Below are positions 1 to 8,341 of a stretch of 64,000 bases of DNA, piece after piece. The notes beneath the pieces are model-generated. The model worked only from the letters and a program-made list of their open reading frames with translations. It had not been told where the DNA came from and did no database searches. The translations under genes were made by a program, and so were the position numbers. The stretch spans positions 186,001 through 250,000 of the forward strand of contig NZ_LT906438.1 of assembly GCF_900186955.1 (NCBI RefSeq). The letters run 5' to 3'. Numbering within the stretch: the first letter of the stretch is position 1; every line of letters begins with the position of its first letter. Source of the stretch: Bacillus pumilus (GTDB taxonomy: Bacteria > Bacillota > Bacilli > Bacillales > Bacillaceae).

Positions 1-742
1 TGTGAATATTACAGTTCCCATCTCAAGTCCAAGCAAAAAGGTTCCGTTTAAAATAGAGCGGACTGGCAGTTTGCCGGATGGGATCAGTATCTCAAGTATT
101 GAGACAAGCCCGAGTGAGGTCACAGTGTACGGCTCTCAAAAAGTGCTGGATTCGCTTGATTTTATTGATGGCGTCAAGCTGGACCTAAGCAAAATCAAAG
201 ATGATACGGAGATTGATGCCGACATTCCCCTGCCAGATGGTGTGAAAAAGGTATCGCCCGAAACGGTGAAGATCAAAGTGAAGGTTGCTACAGCTCAAGA
301 AAAAAAGATCGATAATGTACCAATCTCTGTCGTAGGTCTAAGCAAAGATCTCACCTCTGATTTTGTGAGCCCATCTTCTGGACGGCTTACGTTAACAGCA
401 AAGGGATCAAAGAGTGCGATTGATAAACTAAAGGCTTCAGATGTTGAAGCCTATATCAATGTCGGGGACTTGAACGAAGGAACACATGAGGTCACAATTC
501 AAGTGAACGGTCCTCAAAATGTGACGTGGACATTATCGAGATCAAAGGTCAAAGTGAAATTGACTTCTACTGAAACAGAAGATCAGCCAGCGTCTACAAA
601 TGATCAGAAGAAGCCATCTTCTGATGACGATGATCAGGAAGAGAAGAGCAAAGAAGAATCCACGCAAGATAAAGCGAAGAAAGAATCAAGTCAAAGACAG
701 CGGATCAAAGAAGATAAAAAAGAGGACGAAGCGGCCTCTTGA
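1..742 (+). CDS. cdaR: CdaR (YbbR-domain) regulator of diadenylate cyclase CdaA, 5' partial
   Basis: C-terminal 246 residues of a YbbR-domain protein; the start lies outside the window, and the GTG at position 2 is internal because family members run to roughly 480 aa. The visible part holds repeated beta-rich YbbR modules (about residues 1-95 and 100-185), then a low-complexity tail rich in Lys, Glu, Asp and Ser. In Bacillus, CdaR is anchored in the membrane, lies mostly outside the cell and modulates the cyclic-di-AMP synthase CdaA. Gene order cdaR-glmM-glmS is the conserved Bacillus arrangement, linking c-di-AMP to cell-wall precursor supply. The next gene starts 25 bp downstream and is probably co-transcribed. 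Function is from family knowledge; order and truncation are seen directly. Confidence 0.9.
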   Translation, partial: VNITVPISSPSKKVPFKIERTGSLPDGISISSIETSPSEVTVYGSQKVLDSLDFIDGVKLDLSKIKDDTEIDADIPLPDGVKKVSPETVKIKVKVATAQEKKIDNVPISVVGLSKDLTSDFVSPSSGRLTLTAKGSKSAIDKLKASDVEAYINVGDLNEGTHEVTIQVNGPQNVTWTLSRSKVKVKLTSTETEDQPASTNDQKKPSSDDDDQEEKSKEESTQDKAKKESSQRQRIKEDKKEDEAAS

Positions 743-767
743 ATGGTAAAAAAGGAGCGATTGAAAC

Positions 768-2114
768 ATGGGCAAGTACTTTGGAACTGATGGTGTAAGG
801 GGTGTGGCGAATAGCGAATTAACGCCAGAGCTCGCATTTAAAATTGGGAGATTTGGCGGCTATGTGCTCACGAAGGATAAAGAACGTCCAAAGGTACTCG
901 TTGGGCGAGACACACGTGTATCCGGTCATATGTTAGAAGGAGCGCTCGTTGCAGGCTTACTTTCAATTGGGGCTGAAGTAATGCGTCTGGGTGTGATCTC
1001 AACACCTGGAGTGTCTTATTTAACGAAAGCAATGGACGCAGAAGCGGGTGTCATGATCTCTGCTTCTCACAATCCAGTTCAAGATAACGGAATTAAATTC
1101 TTCGGCGGTGACGGCTTTAAGCTGTCTGATGAACAGGAGAATGAAATTGAGCAGCTGATGGATCAGCCGGTCGATCAATTGCCACGCCCAGTTGGAGCGG
1201 ATCTTGGAACAGTAAATGACTACTTTGAAGGCGGTCAGAAATACTTGCAATTCTTGAAGCAGACAGCAGACGAGGATTTCACAGGTATTCACGTGGCGCT
1301 TGACTGTGCACACGGTGCAACCTCTTCTCTAGCGACACATTTATTTGCGGATTTAGATGCGGATGTGTCCACAATGGGAACATCACCAAACGGATTGAAT
1401 ATCAATGATGGTGTAGGCTCAACTCATCCAGAGGCGCTTTCTGCTTTTATGAAGGAGAAGGGTGCAGATATTGGTCTTGCGTTTGATGGTGACGGTGACC
1501 GTCTGATTGCTGTCGATGAAAAAGGTGATATTGTAGACGGCGATCAAATTATGTACATATGTGCACGTTATTTGAAGGGCGAAGGTCGATTAAAGGATGA
1601 CACGGTCGTCTCTACGGTCATGAGTAACCTAGGTTTCTATAAAGCGCTCGAGAAACAAGGCATTAAGAGCATCCAAACCGCTGTTGGTGACCGCTATGTG
1701 GTTGAAGCGATGAAAAAGGATGGGTATAATGTCGGCGGTGAGCAATCAGGCCACTTGATTTTCCTTGATTACAATACGACAGGTGATGGCATGCTTTCTG
1801 CAATCATGCTTGTCAACACACTCAAAGCTACAGGAAAAACATTGTCAGAGCTTGCGGCTGAAATGGAGAAATTCCCGCAGCTTCTAGTGAATGTGAAAGT
1901 GTCTGATAAATATAAAGTAGAAGAAAATGAAAAGGTAAAAGCAGTGATTCAAGAGGTTGAAAAAGAGATGAACGGTGACGGCCGTATTCTTGTTCGTCCA
2001 TCTGGAACAGAGCCGCTTGTACGTGTCATGGCAGAGGCGAAAACAAAAGAGCTATGTGATGATTATGTGACTCGAATTACGGCTGTTGTGAAGGAAGAAA
2101 TGGGTATTGAGTAA
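768..2114 (+). CDS. glmM: Phosphoglucosamine mutase GlmM
   Basis: Full-length 448 aa phosphohexomutase that converts glucosamine-6-phosphate to glucosamine-1-phosphate on the way to UDP-GlcNAc and peptidoglycan. The N-terminus has the family signature [11 protein letters not shown]. The active-site serine loop is [25 protein letters not shown] (read as ISASHNP, Ser about residue 100). The metal-binding loop is DGDGDR near residue 240 and the sugar-phosphate loop [10 protein letters not shown] lies near the C-terminus. The ATG is preceded by an AAAGGAG site 9 bp upstream. It follows cdaR by 25 bp and ends at a strong terminator, so glmS has its own promoter. Confidence 0.97.
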   Translation: MGKYFGTDGVRGVANSELTPELAFKIGRFGGYVLTKDKERPKVLVGRDTRVSGHMLEGALVAGLLSIGAEVMRLGVISTPGVSYLTKAMDAEAGVMISASHNPVQDNGIKFFGGDGFKLSDEQENEIEQLMDQPVDQLPRPVGADLGTVNDYFEGGQKYLQFLKQTADEDFTGIHVALDCAHGATSSLATHLFADLDADVSTMGTSPNGLNINDGVGSTHPEALSAFMKEKGADIGLAFDGDGDRLIAVDEKGDIVDGDQIMYICARYLKGEGRLKDDTVVSTVMSNLGFYKALEKQGIKSIQTAVGDRYVVEAMKKDGYNVGGEQSGHLIFLDYNTTGDGMLSAIMLVNTLKATGKTLSELAAEMEKFPQLLVNVKVSDKYKVEENEKVKAVIQEVEKEMNGDGRILVRPSGTEPLVRVMAEAKTKELCDDYVTRITAVVKEEMGIE

Positions 2115-2121
2115 TAGATAT

Positions 2122-2155
2122 CAAAGCAAATCGCTAGCAGCGGTTTGCTTTTTTT
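2122..2155 (+). terminator. Rho-independent terminator after glmM
   Basis: An 11-bp stem (AGCAAATCGCT / AGCGGTTTGCT, one G-U pair) with a 3-nt loop and a run of seven T. It separates cdaR-glmM from glmS. Confidence 0.9.
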
Positions 2156-2323
2156 CGAATAAACGTCATAAATGGATGGTTTTGTACGAATCTTATAGGC
2201 GAGGGCAATTTACTGTGTCTTCATACATAGGAGAGCACATCAAAGGTAGAACGTGACAAGCCTCATCGCATATAGTGTAAGGAGGTCTCACTTTCTTGAA
2301 AGGGATCACCGGCTAAATTGTGA

Positions 2324-2352
2324 TTGACGGAGGTCAGACCTTATAGTACAAT
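2324..2352 (+). promoter_or_regulatory. Probable sigma-A promoter of glmS
   Basis: TTGACG at 2324-2329 and TACAAT at 2347-2352 with a 17-bp spacer. It lies about 75 bp upstream of the ribozyme cleavage site, where the glmS leader should begin. Confidence 0.7.
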
Positions 2353-2427
2353 CATCCTTGTGTTACTGGATTTTTTATTCTATCAGGAAAGGCAGGGTAG
2401 ATGTTCAGAAACTCTCTTATAATTATA

Positions 2428-2620
2428 GCGCCCGAACTAAGCGATCGGACGAAAGATGCTTAGTTGACGAGGATGGAGGTTATCGAATTTTCGGCGGATG
2501 CCTCCCGGCTGATCAAAAAAGAGATCACAGCCGTAAGTGTTTCTTTAAAGCAAAGAGGTGACTCTTTGTACAAAGGGAATACACATGATCTCCCAAATTA
2601 AACATGTAGAGAGGGACGAA
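2428..2620 (+). ncRNA. glmS self-cleaving ribozyme / riboswitch
   Basis: The 5' untranslated region of glmS contains the catalytic core of the glmS ribozyme. Blocks include AGCGCCCGAACTAAGCG, then TTGACGAGGATGGAGGTTAT, the GCGGATGCCTCCCGGCTG block and GATCACAGCCGTAAG. Cleavage is expected just 5' of G2428, between A2427 and G2428. Glucosamine-6-phosphate acts as cofactor: it triggers self-cleavage and decay of the glmS message, so GlmS product limits its own synthesis. The 3' part ends in an AGGGAC/GTCCCT hairpin at 2612-2631, about 55 nt before the glmS start. Identification is from recognised core sequence, which is very conserved in Bacillus. Confidence 0.97.
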
Positions 2621-2686
2621 GAAATGTCCCTTCTATTTTAGTAGGCTTTCTTTGTCCCTTTCACATGAACGGGAGGAAGAATATTT

Positions 2687-4489
2687 ATGTGTGGAATCGT
2701 AGGTTATATTGGTCAGAATGATGCGAAGGAAATCTTATTAAAGGGTTTAGAAAAGCTTGAGTACCGCGGGTATGACTCAGCAGGTATCGCTGTGGCAAAC
2801 GAAGAAGGCGTGCACGTGTTCAAAGAAAAAGGACGTATCGCTGAGCTTCGTGAAGTTGTTGATGCAAACGTAGCATCTTCAGCTGGAATCGGACATACAC
2901 GCTGGGCAACACACGGTGTACCAAGCCATCTAAACGCGCATCCGCATCAAAGTGCTTCTGGCCGTTTTACGCTTGTTCATAACGGTGTCATCGAGAACTA
3001 TGTACAATTGACACGTGAATATTTACAAGACGTCACACTAAAAAGCGACACAGATACAGAGGTTGTTGTTCAAGTCATCGAACAATTTGTAAGCAGAGGT
3101 CTTGATACAGAGGAAGCTTTCCGTCAAACGCTTCTTCAACTAAAAGGCTCTTACGCAATTGCCCTTTTCGATAACGAAAACAAAGAAACAATCTATGTGG
3201 CGAAAAACAAAAGCCCATTATTGGTTGGTTTCGGAGAAGATTTCAACGTTGTAGCTTCTGACGCAATGGCGATGCTTCAAGTAACAAACGAATATGCGGA
3301 ATTAATGGATAAAGAAATGGTCATTGTCACAAAAGACGAGGTGATCATCAAAAACCTTGACGGTGATATCATGACACGTCCTTCTTATATCGCTGAGCTA
3401 GACGCAAGCGACATCGAGAAAGGCACATATCCTCACTACATGTTAAAAGAAACGGATGAGCAGCCGCTTGTTATGCGCAAAATCATCCAAGAATATCAAG
3501 ACGAAAACGGCAAGCTGTCAGTCGCTGGCGATATCGCAAGCGCAGTAGCAGAAGCAGACCGCATTTACATTGTGGCTTGTGGAACGAGCTACCATGCAGG
3601 ACTTGTCGGTAAACAATACATTGAAGACTGGGCGAAAGTACCTGTAGAAGTCCATGTAGCAAGTGAATTCTCTTACAACATGCCGCTTCTATCGAAAAAA
3701 CCGTTGTTCATCTTCCTTTCTCAATCTGGGGAGACTGCGGACAGCCGTGCTGTACTTGTTCAAGTCAAAGAGCTTGGTCATAAAGCATTAACGATCACAA
3801 ACGTACCAGGATCTACGCTTTCTCGTGAAGCGGACTTCACATTGCTTCTTCATGCAGGACCTGAAATCGCAGTGGCTTCAACAAAAGCTTACACAGCGCA
3901 AATCGCTGTTCTTGCGATTCTTGCATCTGTTGCAGCTGAATTAAATGGTCAATCTCTTGACTTCGACCTTGTGAAAGAGCTTGGAATTGTAGCAAACGCA
4001 ATGGAAGCCCTTGTCGATCAAAAGGATGAAATGGAACAAATCGCTCGTGACTTCTTCACAGTGACACGTAACGCATTCTTTATCGGAAGAGGACTTGACT
4101 ACTATGTGTGCCTTGAAGGTTCACTAAAACTAAAAGAGATCTCTTACATCCAAGCAGAAGGCTTTGCTGGCGGAGAACTCAAACACGGCACCATTGCTTT
4201 AATTGAAGAAGGCACACCGGTCATTGCCCTTGCAACGCAAGAGCACGTGAACCTCAGCATTCGCGGTAACGTCAAAGAAGTCGTTGCACGCGGCGCAAAC
4301 CCATGTGTCATCTCACTAAAAGGCTTAGAAGACGAAGGCGACCGTTTCGTCCTTCCAGCTGTACATCCAGCACTTGCACCACTTGCATCTGTTGTTCCAT
4401 TACAGCTAATCGCTTACTACGCAGCACTTCACCGCGGGTGTGATGTGGATAAACCACGTAACCTTGCGAAGAGTGTGACGGTGGAGTAG
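2687..4489 (+). CDS. glmS: Glutamine-fructose-6-phosphate aminotransferase GlmS
   Basis: A 600 aa full-length enzyme that makes glucosamine-6-phosphate from fructose-6-phosphate and glutamine, the first step towards UDP-GlcNAc. The N-terminal class II glutamine amidotransferase domain (about 1-220) starts MCGIVGYIG, with Cys2 as nucleophile after Met removal. Two SIS isomerase domains follow (about 285-420 and 455-590), with the SQSGETADS loop and a C-terminal KSVTVE that matches the family end. ATG follows a GGGAGG site. It stands alone between a ribozyme leader and a terminator. GC and codon use look like those of a highly expressed core gene. Confidence 0.98.
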   Translation: MCGIVGYIGQNDAKEILLKGLEKLEYRGYDSAGIAVANEEGVHVFKEKGRIAELREVVDANVASSAGIGHTRWATHGVPSHLNAHPHQSASGRFTLVHNGVIENYVQLTREYLQDVTLKSDTDTEVVVQVIEQFVSRGLDTEEAFRQTLLQLKGSYAIALFDNENKETIYVAKNKSPLLVGFGEDFNVVASDAMAMLQVTNEYAELMDKEMVIVTKDEVIIKNLDGDIMTRPSYIAELDASDIEKGTYPHYMLKETDEQPLVMRKIIQEYQDENGKLSVAGDIASAVAEADRIYIVACGTSYHAGLVGKQYIEDWAKVPVEVHVASEFSYNMPLLSKKPLFIFLSQSGETADSRAVLVQVKELGHKALTITNVPGSTLSREADFTLLLHAGPEIAVASTKAYTAQIAVLAILASVAAELNGQSLDFDLVKELGIVANAMEALVDQKDEMEQIARDFFTVTRNAFFIGRGLDYYVCLEGSLKLKEISYIQAEGFAGGELKHGTIALIEEGTPVIALATQEHVNLSIRGNVKEVVARGANPCVISLKGLEDEGDRFVLPAVHPALAPLASVVPLQLIAYYAALHRGCDVDKPRNLAKSVTVE

Positions 4490-4512
4490 GTTTAAATAAA
4501 ATCGGATTTTTT

Positions 4513-4550
4513 ATACCCCTTTAGATATAATTGTCTAAAGGGGTATTTTT
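4513..4550 (+). terminator. Terminator after glmS
   Basis: A 13-bp perfect stem (ATACCCCTTTAGA / TCTAAAGGGGTAT) with an 8-nt loop followed by TTTT. Confidence 0.9.
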
Positions 4551-4622
4551 GTGTCTAAAGAACTAAATAAAATGAAAGATAGATTCGATAAGATCGTACA
4601 TGTTTAAGGGAGCGGAATCATT

Positions 4623-4910
4623 ATGAGTGAATATTTAAAAAAGGAGAAAAGGGGAATTATTTTTTTCTTGATTGTTTATATCGCATTGTTTATAAGTTCT
4701 TATTTGTTGATTGGTGGTCCTGCCACGGTCGAAGGACCGATTTGTGTATTTCTAGGATTCTGTTTCGTTCAATTTCATAAATATAGATCTTTCAAAAAAG
4801 ATGCAGGTAATAAAAAGGGAATAGGCATACTAAGAGAGCGGCACCTAGAGAAGGCAATACAGCTTGAATATTTAAAAAAGAAAGAGAGAAGAGCACATGA
4901 CCAAACATAA
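4623..4910 (+). CDS. Small two-helix membrane protein, unknown function
   Basis: A 95 aa protein with two hydrophobic helices (about residues 11-30 and 38-50) and a basic C-terminal tail (KKKERRAHDQT). ATG follows AGGGAGCGG at good spacing. Its last 14 bp overlap the start of the DUF2200 gene, so the two are probably translated together. I do not recognise the family; the topology suggests an integral membrane protein with a cytoplasmic charged tail. Confidence 0.65.
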   Translation: MSEYLKKEKRGIIFFLIVYIALFISSYLLIGGPATVEGPICVFLGFCFVQFHKYRSFKKDAGNKKGIGILRERHLEKAIQLEYLKKKERRAHDQT

Positions 4911-5252
4911 AATTTACACAATGAGTTTTGCAAAAGTATATCCTCTCTATATCGCAAAGGCAGAGAGAAAGGGAAAAACGAAAGCTGAAGTCGATACGAT
5001 TATTTGTTGGTTAACAGGCTACAGTCCAGAAGAGCTTGAGGAACAGGTGGACAAACAGACAGACGTTGAAACTTTTTTTCTGAGGCTCCTGAGCTTCATC
5101 CTTCCCGCAATTTAATCAAAGGAGTCATCTGTGGTGTTCGAGTAGAGGACATTGAGGAAGAAACTATGAAAAACATTCGATATCTAGATAAGCTGATTGA
5201 TGAGTTAGCAAAAGGAAAGACGATAGAAAAGATTTTGCGGGATTCTTCTTGA
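4897..5252 (+). pseudogene. DUF2200 family protein, split by a one-base frameshift
   Basis: The first frame starts MTKHKIYTMSFAKVYPLYIA and runs as a typical DUF2200 protein to DVETFF, then goes out of frame and stops at 5115. The -1 frame continues the family sequence without a break ([16 protein letters not shown]..., then [15 protein letters not shown], stop at 5252). Together they make about 118 aa, the normal family length. The break is at ACT TTT TTT CTG, a run of seven T; one more T restores the frame. Alternatives are a true inactivating deletion, a sequencing error in the homopolymer, or -1 ribosomal slippage on the T TTT TTT heptamer. DUF2200 has no established biochemical function known to me. 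Confidence 0.8.
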
Positions 5253-5262
5253 ATATCACAAG

Positions 5263-5298
5263 CAAGCCCAGTGAACAACCTTCACTGGGCTTTTTTTT
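5263..5298 (+). terminator. Terminator after DUF2200 gene
   Basis: AAGCCCAGTGAA / TTCACTGGGCTT stem, 5-nt loop, then eight T. Confidence 0.9.
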
Positions 5299-5414
5299 AT
5301 ATTTATAGACCATTCGACCAATAAAAATAAAATCCATTTGAACGAATTCTCTCTCCATGTCGTCAAAAGAAGTGATATCAAAACAAATTGGTGTTTGAAA
5401 AGGGAGTGGTGTGG

Positions 5415-5606
5415 ATGGATATGAAGATGATTTTACCTCTCATTTTGCTGCAAGCGATTTTAATGGTGATTGGTTTGTTTGATTTGCTGAAAAGAGATCC
5501 GTCGAGAATCAGGGGAGAAGTGAAGTGGGTTTGGGCTTTGGTGATTGTGTTTGTGGCGAGTGCCGGTCCTATTGCGTATTTCATTTTTGGTCGTAAACAA
5601 TCTTAG
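5415..5606 (+). CDS. yxlE: YxlE-like small membrane protein (PLDc_N domain)
   Basis: A 63 aa protein from the ATG at 5415, chosen because AGGGAG lies 8 bp upstream; upstream TTG and GTG codons in frame have no such site. It has two transmembrane helices (about residues 5-22 and 40-58) and the PLDc_N-type pattern of a helix, a short RDPSR loop and a second helix ending FGRK. The position directly before an ABC ATPase and permease matches yxlE-yxlF-yxlG of B. subtilis, where YxlE helps hold down sigma-Y activity. No sigY, yxlC or yxlD is present upstream, so a sigma-Y link is not supported here. Confidence 0.65.
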   Translation: MDMKMILPLILLQAILMVIGLFDLLKRDPSRIRGEVKWVWALVIVFVASAGPIAYFIFGRKQS

Positions 5607-5620
5607 TAGGGGGGATTTGC

Positions 5621-6538
5621 TTGAATATGCTGGAGTGTCATGAGCTGACGAAATCGTATGGCCCGAATGAAGTTTTAAAAAATGTCTCGTTTTCTGTTGG
5701 GGAGGTTGGATGTGTCGGCTTTTTAGGAGCCAATGGTGCGGGGAAGACAACGACGATTCGGATTTTGACGGGGCTTGCTCGTCCTACGTCTGGCGTCGTG
5801 AAGGTGGCGGGTTTGGATGTGACAAAAGACATGGATGACATTAGTCATGTGATTGGCTGTTGTCCGCAGCAGCCTGCATTTTATCAGGATATGACGGGGC
5901 AGGAGTGGATGCATTGGGTTGGCGGGTTATTTCAATTAGAGAAAAACATCATTCGATCCAAAACAGAGGAGCTGTTGAAGCTTTGCCGGATATATGAGGC
6001 GAAGGATCGTGCCATTGGCAGCTATAGCGGAGGGATGAAGCAAAGGCTTGCCATTGCGCAGGCACTTATCAACAGCCCGAAGGTTCTGATCTTGGATGAG
6101 CCTGTGTCTGCACTTGATCCAATGGGAAGGAAAGATGTCCTGACTTTGATTGAGCGTCTAAAGCATGAGATGTTGATCTTTATGTCGACCCATATTTTAG
6201 ACGACATTGAACGAGTGGCGGATCATATTATCATGATCAACAGTGGAAAAATTGAGATGTCCTCTTCGATGAAACAGATCAAAGAAGACTATATCCAGCC
6301 AGTGATTGAATTTCAATTAGAACAACAGAATACGAAACTAGTGGCTTTGTTAAAGGAGCGGGATTGGGTGGAGGAATGCATTGAAACAGGAGACGCTTAT
6401 CAGGTGCGAGTCAACGATCAACAAATGGCATTGAAGGAGCTGCCTCGTCTCATCACTGAAGCTGGCGGTGTTCTCCTCCATTATCGACTATCTAAGCTGA
6501 CGCTTGAAGATATTTTCATGAAGGTTGTGACGGCGTGA
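5621..6538 (+). CDS. yxlF: ABC transporter ATP-binding protein, YxlF-like
   Basis: A 305 aa ABC ATPase. Walker A is GANGAGKTT (near residue 37), the signature is YSGGMKQR, Walker B is VLILDEPVSALDP and the switch histidine lies in STHIL. The C-terminal 90 residues form the accessory domain common in ABC-2 exporters. The start is TTG 5621, six bases after AGGGGGG; an ATG two codons on is too far from that site. The stop overlaps the start of the permease, so both subunits are translationally coupled. It probably forms an exporter with the next protein; substrate unknown. Confidence 0.8.
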   Translation: MNMLECHELTKSYGPNEVLKNVSFSVGEVGCVGFLGANGAGKTTTIRILTGLARPTSGVVKVAGLDVTKDMDDISHVIGCCPQQPAFYQDMTGQEWMHWVGGLFQLEKNIIRSKTEELLKLCRIYEAKDRAIGSYSGGMKQRLAIAQALINSPKVLILDEPVSALDPMGRKDVLTLIERLKHEMLIFMSTHILDDIERVADHIIMINSGKIEMSSSMKQIKEDYIQPVIEFQLEQQNTKLVALLKERDWVEECIETGDAYQVRVNDQQMALKELPRLITEAGGVLLHYRLSKLTLEDIFMKVVTA

Positions 6539-7299
6539 TGATGTTTAAAAAGGAATTTAGGGAGTTATTCACTAGTTATAAAATGTTATTTGTGCCGATT
6601 ATTTTTACGATTTTAATGATCACACAGCCTATTACGCTTAAAATGCTGCCGGATCTTTTGTCGAAATCAGCGAATCTACCTGAAGGGTCCACATTTTATA
6701 TACCAGAGCCTAGCGCTGGTGAGGCTTTAGCGAGTGCATTGAGTAAGTTCGATTCGCTTGGCGTTTTTATTCTCATTATGATCGTGATGGGGACGATCGC
6801 AGGAGAGCGTGCCTCTGGGGTGACGGCGATGATTATGGTGAAACCGATCAGTCGATTGAGTTACTATGTCTCGAAAATATGCGCCTATGCTTGTTTGACC
6901 TTGTTTAGTTTGGTGGTTGCGGTGCTTGCCTCCGTTTATTATGTGGACATCCAATTTGGGCATCTGGATTGGGTCAATGTGGTAAAAGGAACGCTTCTTT
7001 ATTACCCCAATTTATTGCTGATTGTGGTATCGACCATTTGTGCTTCGGCATTCTTTACGCGTTCCGTCACAGCTGGCGGTGTATCGCTTTTGATCAACCT
7101 TATTCTATTTACCGTTCCTTCATTTTATGAGGATACATTAGGGAAGTTTGCGCCTAAAGGCGTGACAAGTGCGGCCGAGGAGATGATTCATAGAGGGACT
7201 TATTCGGATCAGGCGCTTACAAGCTTGCTAGGTGTATCGGTATTGATCAGTTTCTTTTTTCTCATCGGATGGTTTCTTTTTAGAAAACAAGAATTATAG
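6535..7299 (+). CDS. yxlG: ABC-2 type permease, YxlG-like
   Basis: A 254 aa permease with about six transmembrane helices. The GERASGVTAMIMVKPISR stretch is typical of ABC-2 permeases paired with YxlF-type ATPases. It starts at GTG 6535, overlapping the ATPase stop by 4 bp. It ends without a clear terminator about 115 bp before the next start. Together with the ATPase it should form a plasma-membrane exporter; the substrate cannot be read from sequence. Confidence 0.78.
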   Translation: MMMFKKEFRELFTSYKMLFVPIIFTILMITQPITLKMLPDLLSKSANLPEGSTFYIPEPSAGEALASALSKFDSLGVFILIMIVMGTIAGERASGVTAMIMVKPISRLSYYVSKICAYACLTLFSLVVAVLASVYYVDIQFGHLDWVNVVKGTLLYYPNLLLIVVSTICASAFFTRSVTAGGVSLLINLILFTVPSFYEDTLGKFAPKGVTSAAEEMIHRGTYSDQALTSLLGVSVLISFFFLIGWFLFRKQEL

Positions 7300-7414
7300 C
7301 AGGCGGTTGCGATTGTTTCTTCAGGTTTACTATGAGCATAAAAATCTGAATACCGTTGAAAGTTTGATATGATGATAAAAATTGACTGTATTTTCAGAAA
7401 AGGAGTTTTTATCA

Positions 7415-7804
7415 ATGAAAACATCACGTAATCCGGAGGCCATTCACCCGCCAGTTGCACCCTACACTCATCAAATAGAAACAACAGGACCACAGCGGTG
7501 GTTAACCCTATCAGGTCAAGTGGGGATGGAGGCTGATGGAACCATCCCAGAGAGTTCGTTGGAGCAGCTCGAATTAGCATTAGAAAATGTGAAACGAAAC
7601 GTAGAAGCGGCAGACATGGCGGTAGAGGACATCACGAAACTAGTATTTTATCTCGTAGGAGAGTTCGATGCGGAGAGCAGAAAACGAATCATGGGGCAGT
7701 TTTTAGGTGATCATCTGCCTTGTATGACGATGATTTATGTGGTGGCATTGGCTTCACCTGCTCTTAAGGTAGAGGTGGATACTTGGGCGTGTCAGGAGAT
7801 TTAA
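7415..7804 (+). CDS. RidA family (YjgF/UK114) protein
   Basis: A 129 aa RidA-fold protein from ATG 7415, with AAAAGGAG 10 bp upstream. Family features are RNPEAIHPPVAPYTH at the N-terminus, LSGQVGM, a helix around ALENVKRNVEAADM, and the C-terminal stretch ALASPALKVEVDTWA. The canonical RidA arginine that binds 2-aminoacrylate (in the PDAR or similar stretch near residue 105) is not obvious, as the sequence reads DHLPCMTMIYV. It may therefore belong to one of the Rid subfamilies without proven imine deaminase activity. Single gene with its own terminator. Confidence 0.8.
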   Translation: MKTSRNPEAIHPPVAPYTHQIETTGPQRWLTLSGQVGMEADGTIPESSLEQLELALENVKRNVEAADMAVEDITKLVFYLVGEFDAESRKRIMGQFLGDHLPCMTMIYVVALASPALKVEVDTWACQEI

Positions 7805-7810
7805 TAGGTA

Positions 7811-7843
7811 AAAGATTGGGTGATTGATGCTCAATCTTTTTTT
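7811..7843 (+). terminator. Terminator after RidA gene
   Basis: AAAGATTGGG / CTCAATCTTT imperfect stem with a loop of about 10 nt and a T run. Confidence 0.75.
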
Positions 7844-7998
7844 GTTTTGTGAAATTTTAAGGGTTCTTGTTGAATAAATTATCTTTAACTTGATATTCTT
7901 TATATGGTAATATCAGGGTGGATATCGAGCGATCTCATTACATTTACATGTCATCGTAAAAAACATTCAATTAGTTAGCAAGTATCAGGGAGGATAGA

Positions 7999-8216
7999 GT
8001 GTTGTTTCAATCAAACAAAGAATTAAAAAGAAACGCCATTTTTTTCGCAGGGATTGGAGCGGTTTTGTGATTTTAATGATATTGAAATGGTTTTCGATTT
8101 CTGCAGACTGGGAGCTGACGTTGATTTTTTGGGGATTGGGGATTTTGTTTTATTTGAAACGTGTGACGCGGAAAGAAGAAAGTCATCATTCATCAATTCA
8201 TTCGTATGAAACCTAG
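7999..8216 (+). pseudogene. Small two-helix membrane protein split by a frameshift
   Basis: GTG 7999 follows AGGGAGG by 7 bp and opens MLFQSNKELKRNAIFFAGIG, which stops at TGA 8068. The -1 frame continues at once with ILMILKWFSISADWELTLIF, a second helix and a charged tail, stopping at 8216. Adding one T near 8067 gives a smooth 72 aa protein with two transmembrane helices. Good ribosome binding site, matched terminator over its stop codon and complementary halves argue for one original gene. Family not recognised. Confidence 0.6.
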
Positions 8217-8238
8217 AATGTATATTCTAGGTTTTTTT
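8210..8238 (+). terminator. Terminator overlapping the stop of the split small gene
   Basis: AACCTAGAAT / ATTCTAGGTT perfect 10-bp stem, GTAT loop, T run. It includes the TAG stop at 8214-8216. Confidence 0.85.
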
Positions 8239-8341
8239 ATTAAATTTACCTTAAAACGTATGTTTTTACATGGGTGTAGAGACCAATTTTTTAAAAGTGT
8301 GGTAGGATAAATATGCTTTTATATTTTCCGAAGGAGCTGTC

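Noticed and set aside
2358..2561. 67-codon open frame upstream of glmS
   Set aside because: It lies across the glmS ribozyme, whose sequence is constrained as RNA; no ribosome binding site and no family resemblance.
5388..5414. Upstream TTG/GTG starts for the yxlE-like gene
   Set aside because: No ribosome binding site; AGGGAG sits inside this extension and serves ATG 5415.
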